Below, in pieces: positions 49,986 to 57,223 of a stretch of DNA of 64,000 nucleotides (the stretch's first letter is position 1; the number at the start of each line of letters is the position of its first letter). The notes under the pieces are model-generated. The model was not told the origin of the DNA, made no database searches, and was given only the letters and a program-made list of their open reading frames with translations. Source of the DNA: Haloglomus salinum (GTDB lineage: Archaea > Halobacteriota > Halobacteria > Halobacteriales > Haloarculaceae). The stretch lies in NCBI RefSeq assembly GCF_024298825.1, contig NZ_CP101153.1:3162001-3226000 (forward strand). The letters are read 5' to 3'. The translations under genes were made by a program, and so were the position numbers.

Positions 49986-50828
49986 ATGAGTGACCAGCAA
50001 CAGCAGCGCGTCGGTGGTCCGGAGTCGCGTGGCATGCCGATGCTCGGCCTCGGAACGTGGCAGAACGACGACCCGGACCAGTGCGCGGAGACGGTCGCGA
50101 CGGCCCTGGAAACCGGCTACCGGCACATCGACACGGCCCAGGCCTACCGGAACGAGGACGCCGTCGGCGAGGGCATCGAGCGGGCGGCCGTGGACCGCGA
50201 GGACGTCTTCCTCGCGACGAAGGTCTGGATCGACAACCTGGGCCACGACGACGTCATCACGACGACCGAGGACAGCCTCGACCGCCTCGGGGTCGACTAC
50301 GTCGACCTCCTGTACGTCCACTGGCCCGCCCGCGAGTACGACGCCGAGGAGACACTTGGCGCGTTCGAACAGCTCCGGAACGAGGGGCTGGTGGAGCGCA
50401 TCGGTGTCTCCAACTTCGAGCCCGAGCACCTCGACCAGGCGACGGAGGTGCTGGGTGAACAGCCGTTCGCCAACCAGGTCGAGATGCACCCGCTCCTCCA
50501 GCAGCGCGAACTGCAGCGCTACACCGAGGACAACGGTGTCGAACTGGTCGCGTACTCCCCGCTCGCGCGCGGCCAGGTGTTCGAGGTCGACGAACTGACG
50601 ACCATCGCCGAACGCCACAGCGTGAGCGAGGCGCAGGTGTCGCTGGCGTGGCTCCGCGAGAAGGGCGTCACCGCCATCCCGAAGGCGACGGGTGAGGACC
50701 ACGTCGTCGACAACTGGCAGTCGCTGGACCTCGAGTTGAGCGACGAGGAGGTCGACACCATCGACGGCATCGAGGAGACCGATCGCCGGGTCCATCCCGA
50801 CTTCGCTCCCGAAGCCTGGGGCGAGTAA
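49986..50828 (+). CDS. Aldo/keto reductase (2,5-diketogluconate reductase-like)
   Basis: A 280-residue protein. Catalytic Asp and Tyr are in YRHIDTAQAYRNEDAVGEGI, Lys in VFLATKVW, and His in DLLYVHWPAREYD. The NADPH motif is AIPKATGEDHVVDNWQSLDL. These features and the length place it in the AKR5-like group of small cytosolic carbonyl reductases. Substrate unknown. Single gene, about 100 bases after prf1. It is only distantly similar to the AKR at 24776-25804. Confidence 0.9.
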   Translation: MSDQQQQRVGGPESRGMPMLGLGTWQNDDPDQCAETVATALETGYRHIDTAQAYRNEDAVGEGIERAAVDREDVFLATKVWIDNLGHDDVITTTEDSLDRLGVDYVDLLYVHWPAREYDAEETLGAFEQLRNEGLVERIGVSNFEPEHLDQATEVLGEQPFANQVEMHPLLQQRELQRYTEDNGVELVAYSPLARGQVFEVDELTTIAERHSVSEAQVSLAWLREKGVTAIPKATGEDHVVDNWQSLDLELSDEEVDTIDGIEETDRRVHPDFAPEAWGE

Positions 50829-50907
50829 GCGGCCGGAATCGGGCGGCCGTCCCGACCCGACACCGACGGGCGGAAGGTTGACGTATGGCGGCCGCAACCG
50901 CACCGAC

Positions 50908-51693
50908 ATGTCGACCGAGCAGCGCGACGGCGTCGTCGACGGCGTCCGTCTCGACGTGCAGCGGTTGCACGAGACGTGGATGGAACTGCTGTTCCCCCGC
51001 CAGCGTGGCGCCCAGCACTCGGTGCTCGGCAAGTGGAAACCCTCCACCACCGGTGACAAGGCGAAGTATCGCATCTGGGGTGCCCTCGGCGTCCCTGTCG
51101 TCCTCGTGCTGTACCCCCTGATGTTGCTCGGCGTGGCCGTCCGGTTCTACTCGCGCCGGTTCGACAGTCTGGCCACCCGCATCGGCCTGGGCGGCACCGT
51201 CCTCGTGATGACGGTCATCTGGGGGGCACTGACGGCCATCGTGAGAACGTACGGCGGGTTCGGGCAGGTCGGCTTCATCGCCGTCCTCGTCGCGAGCGTC
51301 ACCGCCGTCGTCTCGTCGGCACTCGCCTTCATCTTCTGGGCGAAGGGCGGCCGGGCGACGACGGTGCTGCTGGCGTACCCGTTCGGCGTGACGGCGCTCC
51401 TGCTCCCACCGGTGGTGGCCGCCTTCTACTCCGATGCGGTCGGCGCCGTCGTGTTCACGCAGAGCCGTCAGATCGCCATCGTCCTGCTGAACCAGGTGTT
51501 CCAGCCCATCGGACTCAAGGAACTGCTGGAGTCGCAGTTCGAACTCCAGGGCTTCGCCTTCGTCCTCATGTGGTTCGGCATCGCGGTGCCGCTGGGCTGG
51601 CTCCTTGGACTGGTGGTGACGCTGGCGAATCTCACCCGCCCGCAGGACGAGGACGAGAACAGATCCGGCGGTGCCGAGGCATCCGACGACTGA
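50908..51693 (+). CDS. Haloarchaeal multi-pass membrane protein
   Basis: A 261-residue protein from the ATG at 50908. An amphipathic N-terminus (VDGVRLDVQRLHETWMELLF) is followed by helices at about 57-78, 88-108, 115-138, 143-165, 175-195 and 213-240, and a polar acidic tail. The loop PRQRGAQHSVLGKWKPSTTG before the first helix is striking but I do not know the family. No transport or enzyme motif. A compact small membrane gene follows 67 bases later. Confidence 0.65.
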   Translation: MSTEQRDGVVDGVRLDVQRLHETWMELLFPRQRGAQHSVLGKWKPSTTGDKAKYRIWGALGVPVVLVLYPLMLLGVAVRFYSRRFDSLATRIGLGGTVLVMTVIWGALTAIVRTYGGFGQVGFIAVLVASVTAVVSSALAFIFWAKGGRATTVLLAYPFGVTALLLPPVVAAFYSDAVGAVVFTQSRQIAIVLLNQVFQPIGLKELLESQFELQGFAFVLMWFGIAVPLGWLLGLVVTLANLTRPQDEDENRSGGAEASDD

Positions 51694-51760
51694 TCGCCGG
51701 GGAATCGGCAGGCCTCCCCGCTGGACCAATCCTCATTACCGGTTCGCGCCTACACGGGGT

Positions 51761-51967
51761 ATGGAGTTCGACCTGACCGTCACGGCCGGAATCTTCGCCG
51801 CCATCATCGCGGTCGGCATCGGTGGCCTCGTCGCCGCACCCATCCCGATGGACACCAGCACCATCCTGATGATGGTCCTCCCGTCGACCGTCGTGTTCGG
51901 CGTCATCTGCCTCGCACTCGGTGTGAAACACGGGGAGTTCCGGGCAGGGGCGTCTGGCAGATTGTAG
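51761..51967 (+). CDS. Two-helix small membrane protein (DUF7333-like)
   Basis: A 68-residue protein (MEFDLTVTAGIFAAIIAVGI). Helix 1 is at 8-28, helix 2 at 36-55, with a short loop APIPMDTSTILMMV and a tail KHGEFRAGASGRL. I recall similar haloarchaeal proteins under DUF7333. The ATG at 51761 is preferred because upstream sequence in frame is basic and atypical. Function unknown. Confidence 0.65.
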   Translation: MEFDLTVTAGIFAAIIAVGIGGLVAAPIPMDTSTILMMVLPSTVVFGVICLALGVKHGEFRAGASGRL

Positions 51968-52147
51968 GTCTATAAGAGAGGATACTATTCCAAAGAGTGT
52001 CTGATAAATCCATAGAATTTGCCATAATCTGTGCAATTTTCGATTAATCGATGGGTGGCTGCCGCAGCCCACTCGCTATCCAGCACGTTGGGGTCGGCAG
52101 GTGGAACGGGCAACATAGGCCGCGCTCGTGGATCAGGAATCGCCGCC
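51968..52147. other. AT-rich then GC-rich spacer without a gene
   Basis: The first about 90 bases are A+T rich (ATAAGAGAGGATACTATTCC and onwards) and probably terminate the DUF7333-like gene. The next about 90 bases are mixed and lead into hairpin element B at 52148. I see no start/stop pair with plausible coding on either strand. Together with element B this makes a gene-free stretch of 353 bases. Confidence 0.6.
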
Positions 52148-52321
52148 TGCATACGCGCGCCGGAGGCGCGCGTTTCACCGGGCCGAGCGCAGCGAGGCCC
52201 GGCCTTTTTTCTGAACGTTTTTTGCGACGAGCGATTTCTCGGCGGAGCCGAGAAATGTATAGCTGGCGGCGGAGCCGCCAGCCGGTGGCCGAAGGCCACC
52301 CGAGTCGGAAAAAAGCTCGTT
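52148..52321 (-). repeat. Multi-hairpin intergenic element, copy B
   Basis: A 174-bp element with the same borders as copy A (TGCATAC at 52148-52154, GCTCGTT at 52315-52321) and the same internal block CTTTTTTCTGAACGTTTTTT. Hairpins: 52153-52161/52165-52173 (GGA loop); 52178-52184/52196-52202 with facing GA pairs and a GCA loop; 52235-52243/52247-52255 (GGA); 52263-52270/52274-52281 (GGA); 52284-52290/52294-52300 (GAA). All stems are perfect. A6 at 52309-52314 gives T6 on the minus strand directly after the stop of gene 52321-53289. Copies A and B share frame sequences but have different hairpin contents between them. Confidence 0.88.
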
Positions 52322-53289
52322 TACATGTAACCGAGGTCGCGCAGCCGCTCCATCAGGTCCTCCTTGTCCTGGGCGCGGTTGCCGCGCTCGGAGGTGTTCG
52401 CCATGTCCTGCAGCCAGGCCGGTTCGTCGGCGGACTTGCCCGTCGAGACCTCGGAGCCGAGCGAGCGGAAGCCCTCGAAGTACTTCGGCGAGACCGGGAT
52501 GTCCTCGGGGGTGAGGTCGTTCGGGAGGTCGTCGAGCGACTGCGGCACGTAGCCGTCGTCGGGGTACTCGGCGACCGTCTCCGGCACGACGAAGTACCAG
52601 AACGCGTCCCAGACATCGGCCTCCATGAACTGGAGGATGGGCTGGATGCGGTCGTGGGGCGGGTAGATGTCCGGGTCGTGGCGGGGCGAGAAGAACGTCT
52701 CGTCGGCCCGGGCCTCCTGCTCGTCCCAGCGGATACCGGAGATGATGCCGTCGATGTCGTGCTCCTCCAGTGCGTCGTTCAGCGCGACCGTCTTGAGGAG
52801 GTGGTTGCCGACGTACGTGTCCAGCAGGAACGGGAAGGTGTCCTCCTCGTATTCGAGGATGTCCCGGACGTGGTGCTGGTTGTGCTCGGAGAGCGCATCG
52901 ATGGGGATGTCGTCGCCGGGTTCGAGGCCGTTCTCGTCGACGTACTCGCCGACGTCCGTGTTCCGCGCGTACTCGACCTCGAGGTCCCACTCGTCGGCCC
53001 AGCGCTCGACGAAGTCCATCAGCTCGTCGAAGTGCTGGTAGTGGTCGATGAACACCGTCGGCGGCATCTCCAGGTCGAACTGGTCGACGACCTCCTTCAC
53101 GAAGTACAGCGTGAGCGTCGAGTCCTTCCCGCCGGTCCACATGATGGCGGGGTTCTCGTACTCGCGCAGGCCCGTCTCGACGACCTCGAGGGCCTTCTCG
53201 ATCTTGTCCTCGATGGTCGGGTAGTCCTCGGGGTCCTCGCCTTCGCCGTCCGTGTAGTCGACGTCCAGGTAGTCGGGGAAGTCGGTCAT
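52321..53289 (-). CDS. PAPS reductase-family (adenosine nucleotide alpha-hydrolase-like) protein
   Basis: A 322-residue protein. The PP-loop TGGKDSTLTLYFVKEV near residue 52 binds the AMP part of a nucleotide. PTVFIDHYQHFDELMDFVER and GIISGIRWDEQEARADETFF match the CysH/CysD (PAPS reductase / sulfate adenylyltransferase small subunit) superfamily. There is no C-terminal CxxC pair, so it may not reduce PAPS; haloarchaea use this family in sulfur or thiolation chemistry. It ends exactly at hairpin element B. Confidence 0.82.
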   Translation of the reverse strand: MTDFPDYLDVDYTDGEGEDPEDYPTIEDKIEKALEVVETGLREYENPAIMWTGGKDSTLTLYFVKEVVDQFDLEMPPTVFIDHYQHFDELMDFVERWADEWDLEVEYARNTDVGEYVDENGLEPGDDIPIDALSEHNQHHVRDILEYEEDTFPFLLDTYVGNHLLKTVALNDALEEHDIDGIISGIRWDEQEARADETFFSPRHDPDIYPPHDRIQPILQFMEADVWDAFWYFVVPETVAEYPDDGYVPQSLDDLPNDLTPEDIPVSPKYFEGFRSLGSEVSTGKSADEPAWLQDMANTSERGNRAQDKEDLMERLRDLGYM

Positions 53290-53369
53290 CTCGTAATGAG
53301 ATATAATTAGCGAGTTGTAAGTGCTTTTCGGCAGGATTCGCGGGTGCTAACGGGTAACACACCAGGTTA

Positions 53370-53410
53370 GGCGGGCCATACTGAGGATGCCCGCCAGCGA
53401 AGGCCGCTGG
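53370..53410 (-). terminator. Two small hairpins downstream of the acyl-CoA dehydrogenase gene
   Basis: GGCGGGC (53370-53376) pairs with GCCCGCC (53389-53395), and CCAGCG (53394-53399) pairs with CGCTGG (53405-53410). The two share two bases, so they are alternatives. They lie just past the stop of the minus-strand gene at 53418, in a 128-base gap. The other half of the gap (53290-53330) is AT rich (GAGATATAATTAGC) and probably holds the promoter of the PAPS-reductase-family gene. Confidence 0.4.
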
Positions 53411-53417
53411 GTCGGAA

Positions 53418-54590
53418 TCAGTAGCCAGGGATGTCCGTCAGCTCGTAGCCGACGATGAGCTTCTGGATCTCCGTGGTGCCGTCTGGGATGGTCATCGTGC
53501 GGGCGTCGCGGTAGTAGCGCTCGAGGGGGTAGTCCTTCGAGAGCCCGTTGGCGCCGAAGACCTGCATCGCGTTCGAGGCGCCCTCGACGGACTGCTCGCA
53601 GGCGTAGCCCTTCGCGAGCGAGGACATCAGGCGGGCCTCGTCGTCGCCGCGCTCGACCAGGTCCGCGGCGTGGTAGGTGAGCAGGCGGGAGGTCTCCAGC
53701 GAGCACTTGATCTGGTAGAGCAGGTCCTGGACGAGCTGCTTGCCGGCGATGGGGCCGCCGCCGACCTCGCGCTCCTTCGCGTAGTCCAGCGCCTCCTCCA
53801 TACAGGCCTGCAGGATGCCGACGGACATCGCGGCCATCCCCGTGCGCATGTACGAGAAGATGGCGTTGAGCGGCTTCGCGCTCTGGAACATCGGCGCGTC
53901 CATGATAGCGCCCTCGCCCTCGGCGACCATGTTGCCGACGGCGGTCATCAGCTTGTTCTCCTCGGGGACGCGGATGTCGTCGAAGAACATCTGGCCCGTC
54001 GGCGAGCCCTTCCAGCCGAGCTTGTCGAGTTCGCGCGTCTCGAACCCGGTCGTCTCCTTGTCGACGATGAAGAAGTCACGCGTGTCCGTCTCCTGGTCCT
54101 GCGCGACGACCAGCGCCATGTCCGCGATGGTGGCGTTCGACACCCACGTCTTCTCGCCGTTGATGACGTACTCGTCGCCGTCCTTCCGGGCGGTCGTGTT
54201 GGGGTTGGCCGTGTCGCTGCCGCCCTCCGGTTCGGTGACGGCCATGCACGCGATACAGGAGCCGTCCTCGACCTTGTCGGTCAGTGCCTCGCGGGTTCGT
54301 TCGCCGGCGTACTTCCCGAACTGCGCCGGGAACGACATCATCAGTGCGACGTTCAGCGACGGCCACACCCGCGAGAGCTCCTCGGAGGTGATGGTGTATG
54401 TCATGGGGTCGGCGAACCCCTCCCCGGAGGCGGGGCCGACGCCGAGCTCGCCGAGTTCCTGCTGGTACGCGACGACCTCGTCCTTGCTCAGGGCCTCCTT
54501 GTCGGCCTCCGGCAGGTCCGGGGCGATCTCGTTCTCGAGGAAGTCACGCAGCGAATCTTTGAACATCCGGTCCTCGTCTGAGAGCTGCAT
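53418..54590 (-). CDS. Acyl-CoA dehydrogenase
   Basis: A 390-residue protein from the ATG at 54590 (MQLSDEDRMFKDSLRDFLEN). FAD-dependent oxidation of acyl-CoA in fatty- or branched-acid breakdown. Signatures: CIACMAVTEPEGGSDTAN, KTWVSNATIADMALVVAQ, the QVFGANGLSKDYPLERYYRD block and MTIPDGTTEIQKLIVG. In most members the last block reads YEGT and its Glu is the catalytic base; here it is PDGT, an Asp. The base may therefore be elsewhere, as in isovaleryl-CoA dehydrogenase, or the specificity is altered. No other beta-oxidation gene is adjacent. Confidence 0.9.
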   Translation of the reverse strand: MQLSDEDRMFKDSLRDFLENEIAPDLPEADKEALSKDEVVAYQQELGELGVGPASGEGFADPMTYTITSEELSRVWPSLNVALMMSFPAQFGKYAGERTREALTDKVEDGSCIACMAVTEPEGGSDTANPNTTARKDGDEYVINGEKTWVSNATIADMALVVAQDQETDTRDFFIVDKETTGFETRELDKLGWKGSPTGQMFFDDIRVPEENKLMTAVGNMVAEGEGAIMDAPMFQSAKPLNAIFSYMRTGMAAMSVGILQACMEEALDYAKEREVGGGPIAGKQLVQDLLYQIKCSLETSRLLTYHAADLVERGDDEARLMSSLAKGYACEQSVEGASNAMQVFGANGLSKDYPLERYYRDARTMTIPDGTTEIQKLIVGYELTDIPGY

Positions 54591-54759
54591 ACACACCTCC
54601 TCGTGGGGCTACTGCCTCGTCGTTGTCCATCACATATGCGGCCCTTCTTGACCCTCCAGGCGAGGCCGCGTTCCCACTGCCCTCTGGTACCGAGTGTCGT
54701 GGTGTGGCCCGCGAAGGGTCGGCCGAACGGGGCCAGGAGTTGCCGAAGAAGCGGCGGGG

Positions 54760-55395
54760 TCAGTTGATGAACTTGTTGTCGCGCCAGTCGACGCCCCCGT
54801 TCTCCGTCTCACGGGGGTCCTCGACGACCTTCACGCGGGCGGCGCGGTCCTCGCCGTCCACGATGCGGACCGCCTCGAGGTCCTCACCGACCGCGGTGAT
54901 AGCCTCGAGCGAGCCCTTGTCGGCCGTCCGTGCGAGGTTGCACAGCACCTCGAACATCGGGTACTGGAGCTCGGTGTTCTGGAGCACCGTCTCGCGGTCG
55001 CCCTTGAAGCAGGCGTACTCGATGAGCTTCGAGCGGACCTCCTGCTCGGCCTCCTGCTCGCCGCCGAGGCTGGACCAGGAGGGGCCACCGCCGCCGCCGT
55101 CGCCGCCCGAGGAGACCGAGCCGCCGGGGCCGTCGTCCGGGGGCGTCTCCTGCCACTCACCGTCCTCGTTCTCGTAGACACGGTTCTCCGTCACGCTGGC
55201 TTTCAGCTGAGCGGTCGGGGTGTACTTCGAGAGGTTCTCCTCGGCGGCGACCGAGGAGATGATGAGCGTGTTGTTCCGGCGGGTAATCTCGATGTCCTTG
55301 ATCTCCACTGGGAGGTCCGGGTCCTCGAAGAAGGAGTGGACGTCGTCTAGCGGCAGTTCGAGTGTCGAATGGAGTCTGAATACCCTGCTGTTCAT
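54760..55395 (-). CDS. Conserved haloarchaeal protein (DUF7110-like)
   Basis: A 211-residue protein from the ATG at 55395 (MNSRVFRLHSTLELPLDDVH). The N-terminal about 75 residues form a compact alpha-beta unit (VEIKDIEITRRNNTLIISSV). A Gly/Asp/Pro-rich linker (about 85-115) leads to a helical C-terminal domain (LIEYACFKGDRETVLQNTEL, FEVLCNLARTADKGSLEAIT). I associate it with DUF7110; no function known to me. A TATA-like ACTTATAG lies near 55463 on the + strand side, so the promoter of this gene is not clear. Confidence 0.7.
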   Translation of the reverse strand: MNSRVFRLHSTLELPLDDVHSFFEDPDLPVEIKDIEITRRNNTLIISSVAAEENLSKYTPTAQLKASVTENRVYENEDGEWQETPPDDGPGGSVSSGGDGGGGGPSWSSLGGEQEAEQEVRSKLIEYACFKGDRETVLQNTELQYPMFEVLCNLARTADKGSLEAITAVGEDLEAVRIVDGEDRAARVKVVEDPRETENGGVDWRDNKFIN

Positions 55396-55530
55396 AGTAT
55401 CCCTGTCCCTTGGGAGCGGCCGACCCCCAACAGTTGGGTGGTCATGTGAGTATAAGGATTTCTCACTTATAGTTGTGTCTCTCGGGGCCGATGCCACGAG
55501 AACGAGGCGCTCGTGAGCGTACCGGACGAC

Positions 55531-55872
55531 TCAGGCCTGTAGCGTCTCCCCGAGGTCGCCACGCTCCTCCAGTTCGACCAGCACGTCGCTGCCGCCCACG
55601 AACTCGCCGTCGACGAACGTCTGTGGGATGGTTTCCCACCCGCTGTGGTCCTCCAGTGCCGCCCGGTACTCGTCGAGCGACTCCAGCACGTCGACGGTCT
55701 CGAACTCCTCGCGATACTGCTTGATGAGGGTCAGTGCCCGGTCGGAGTAGCCACACTGTGGCATCATCGGTGTCCCCTTCATGAACAGCACCACCTCGTT
55801 GTCGGCGATGGTGCTGGCCACCTGCTCGTCGACTTCGTCCTGCGGGAGACTGCTCTCGGGGTCGAACGTCAT
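55531..55872 (-). CDS. Monothiol glutaredoxin-family protein
   Basis: A 113-residue protein from the ATG at 55872. The motif VVLFMKGTPMMPQCGYSDRA contains a CGYS-type monothiol site where the usual sequence is CGFS, typical of Grx4/GrxD proteins that carry Fe-S clusters or reduce mixed disulfides. The glutathione-like thiol loop is TIPQTFVDGEFVGGSDVLVE. Haloarchaea use gamma-glutamylcysteine instead of glutathione. Divergent from a thioredoxin-reductase-like gene with 168 bases between. Confidence 0.88.
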   Translation of the reverse strand: MTFDPESSLPQDEVDEQVASTIADNEVVLFMKGTPMMPQCGYSDRALTLIKQYREEFETVDVLESLDEYRAALEDHSGWETIPQTFVDGEFVGGSDVLVELEERGDLGETLQA

Positions 55873-56010
55873 GTGTTGCGTTCGAATGCGGCGATGCATA
55901 TCCCTTGCGGGCGCCCTGGTCCCCGGCTACCCGTCCAACCGGAACGGCGGTCGGTCACGTGGCCGCGGCTCACCGTCAGGGAATCGGGTTACCCGGGCGC
56001 TACCGACCAG

Positions 56011-56020
56011 TTAACTGTAA
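56011..56020 (+). promoter_or_regulatory. TATA-like box of the TrxR-like gene
   Basis: TTAACTGTAA lies 21-30 bases before the ATG at 56041, matching a leaderless start. The opposite-strand glutaredoxin promoter lies in the same 168-base divergent region. Confidence 0.4.
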
Positions 56021-56040
56021 CCCCGTCCTACCCGGACCCG

Positions 56041-57111
56041 ATGACCGATAGCGAGAGCCAGGACGTCGACGAGTACGAGGTCGCGGTGGTCGGCGGCGGG
56101 CCGGCCGGACTGACGACGGCGGTCTACACGACTCGACTGGGGCACGACACCGTCGTCATCAACCGCGGCGGCGGCCGGGCGGCGATGATGCTGGATACCC
56201 ACAACGTCATCGGCGTCACCGAGGACGTGAGCGGTAACGAGTTCCTCCAGACCGCCCAGCAGCAGGTCAAGGAGTACGGCGCCGACTACCACCGCGACTT
56301 CGTGAGTGATGCCGAGCGCACCGAGGACGGCCGCTTCCGCCTCACCGCCAACGAGGTCGAGGTCGTCGTCGACCACGTCGTCCTCGCCACGGGTTTCTCC
56401 GACGTGCGGCCGGACCCCCCGCTCCCGCGCACGGGCCGGGGCCTCCACTGGTGTCTCCACTGCGACGCCTACATGTTCGTCGACCAGCCGGTCTGGGTGA
56501 TGGGAACCGGCGAGGCCGCCGCGAAGGTCGCGATGATAATGCTCAACTTCACGGACGAGGTCGACCTCCTCACCCGCGGCGACGAGCCCGAGTGGTCCGA
56601 GGAGACCGACCGGCAGCTCGCGGCCCACCCCATCGACGTCGTCCACGACGACATCGAGAGCATCGAGAAGGGCGAGGACGGCTGGCTCGAGGCCTTCGTC
56701 TTCGAGGACGGCACGCGTCGCGCGTACCGCGGCGGCTTCCCGATGTACGGTAGCGACTACAACACCGGCCTCGCCGAGCAGCTCGGTGTCGACCTCAACG
56801 ACGACGGAACCATTGCCGTCGACGACCACGGCCGCACCAGCGTCGAGGGCGTCTCGGCCGTCGGCGACATCGTCCCCGGTCACAACCAGATTCCGGTCGC
56901 GATGGGCCAGGGTGCGAAGGCCGGCATCGGCATCCACTACCGCCTCCGCAAGTACCCGCGCTCGCTCGATGACATCGAGTCCGAGGGCGAGGTCACCGCG
57001 GAGCAGGTGCCCGGGATGAGCCCGGAGATGCGCCGACGCGCCCGCGAGCACAACGCGAACGCGGCCGCTCCCCCGGTCGAGGAACCGGAGCCCGAGACGG
57101 CGGACGACTGA
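56041..57111 (+). CDS. Thioredoxin reductase-like FAD/NAD(P) oxidoreductase
   Basis: A 356-residue protein. FAD motif VAVVGGGPAGLTTAVYTTRL; redox-active C-x2-C in LHWCLHCDAYMF; NAD(P) motif VWVMGTGEAAAKVAMIMLNF, in which the usual G-x-G-x-x-G/A is changed to GTGEAA; second FAD motif VSAVGDIVPGHNQIPVAMGQ. The last 40 residues are an acidic extension. It resembles thioredoxin reductase but may serve another thiol. Divergent arrangement with a monothiol glutaredoxin suggests a redox pair. Ends before an 8-bp inverted repeat terminator. Confidence 0.88.
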   Translation: MTDSESQDVDEYEVAVVGGGPAGLTTAVYTTRLGHDTVVINRGGGRAAMMLDTHNVIGVTEDVSGNEFLQTAQQQVKEYGADYHRDFVSDAERTEDGRFRLTANEVEVVVDHVVLATGFSDVRPDPPLPRTGRGLHWCLHCDAYMFVDQPVWVMGTGEAAAKVAMIMLNFTDEVDLLTRGDEPEWSEETDRQLAAHPIDVVHDDIESIEKGEDGWLEAFVFEDGTRRAYRGGFPMYGSDYNTGLAEQLGVDLNDDGTIAVDDHGRTSVEGVSAVGDIVPGHNQIPVAMGQGAKAGIGIHYRLRKYPRSLDDIESEGEVTAEQVPGMSPEMRRRAREHNANAAAPPVEEPEPETADD

Positions 57112-57120
57112 TCCACCGCT

Positions 57121-57158
57121 GAATCGGATGTTTCTGCAGAATAGTTCGATTCCGATTC
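57121..57158. terminator. 8-bp inverted repeat in convergent gap
   Basis: GAATCGGA (57121-57128) pairs with TCCGATTC (57151-57158) across a 22-base loop, in the AT-rich gap between the convergent TrxR-like and DUF4382 genes. Likely a terminator for one or both. Confidence 0.5.
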
Positions 57159-57223
57159 GAATAGTGCCTGCTCGGCTGTCGTTGACGGAATAATGGAAAA
57201 ATCAGCACCGCGAGCGTCAGTCG

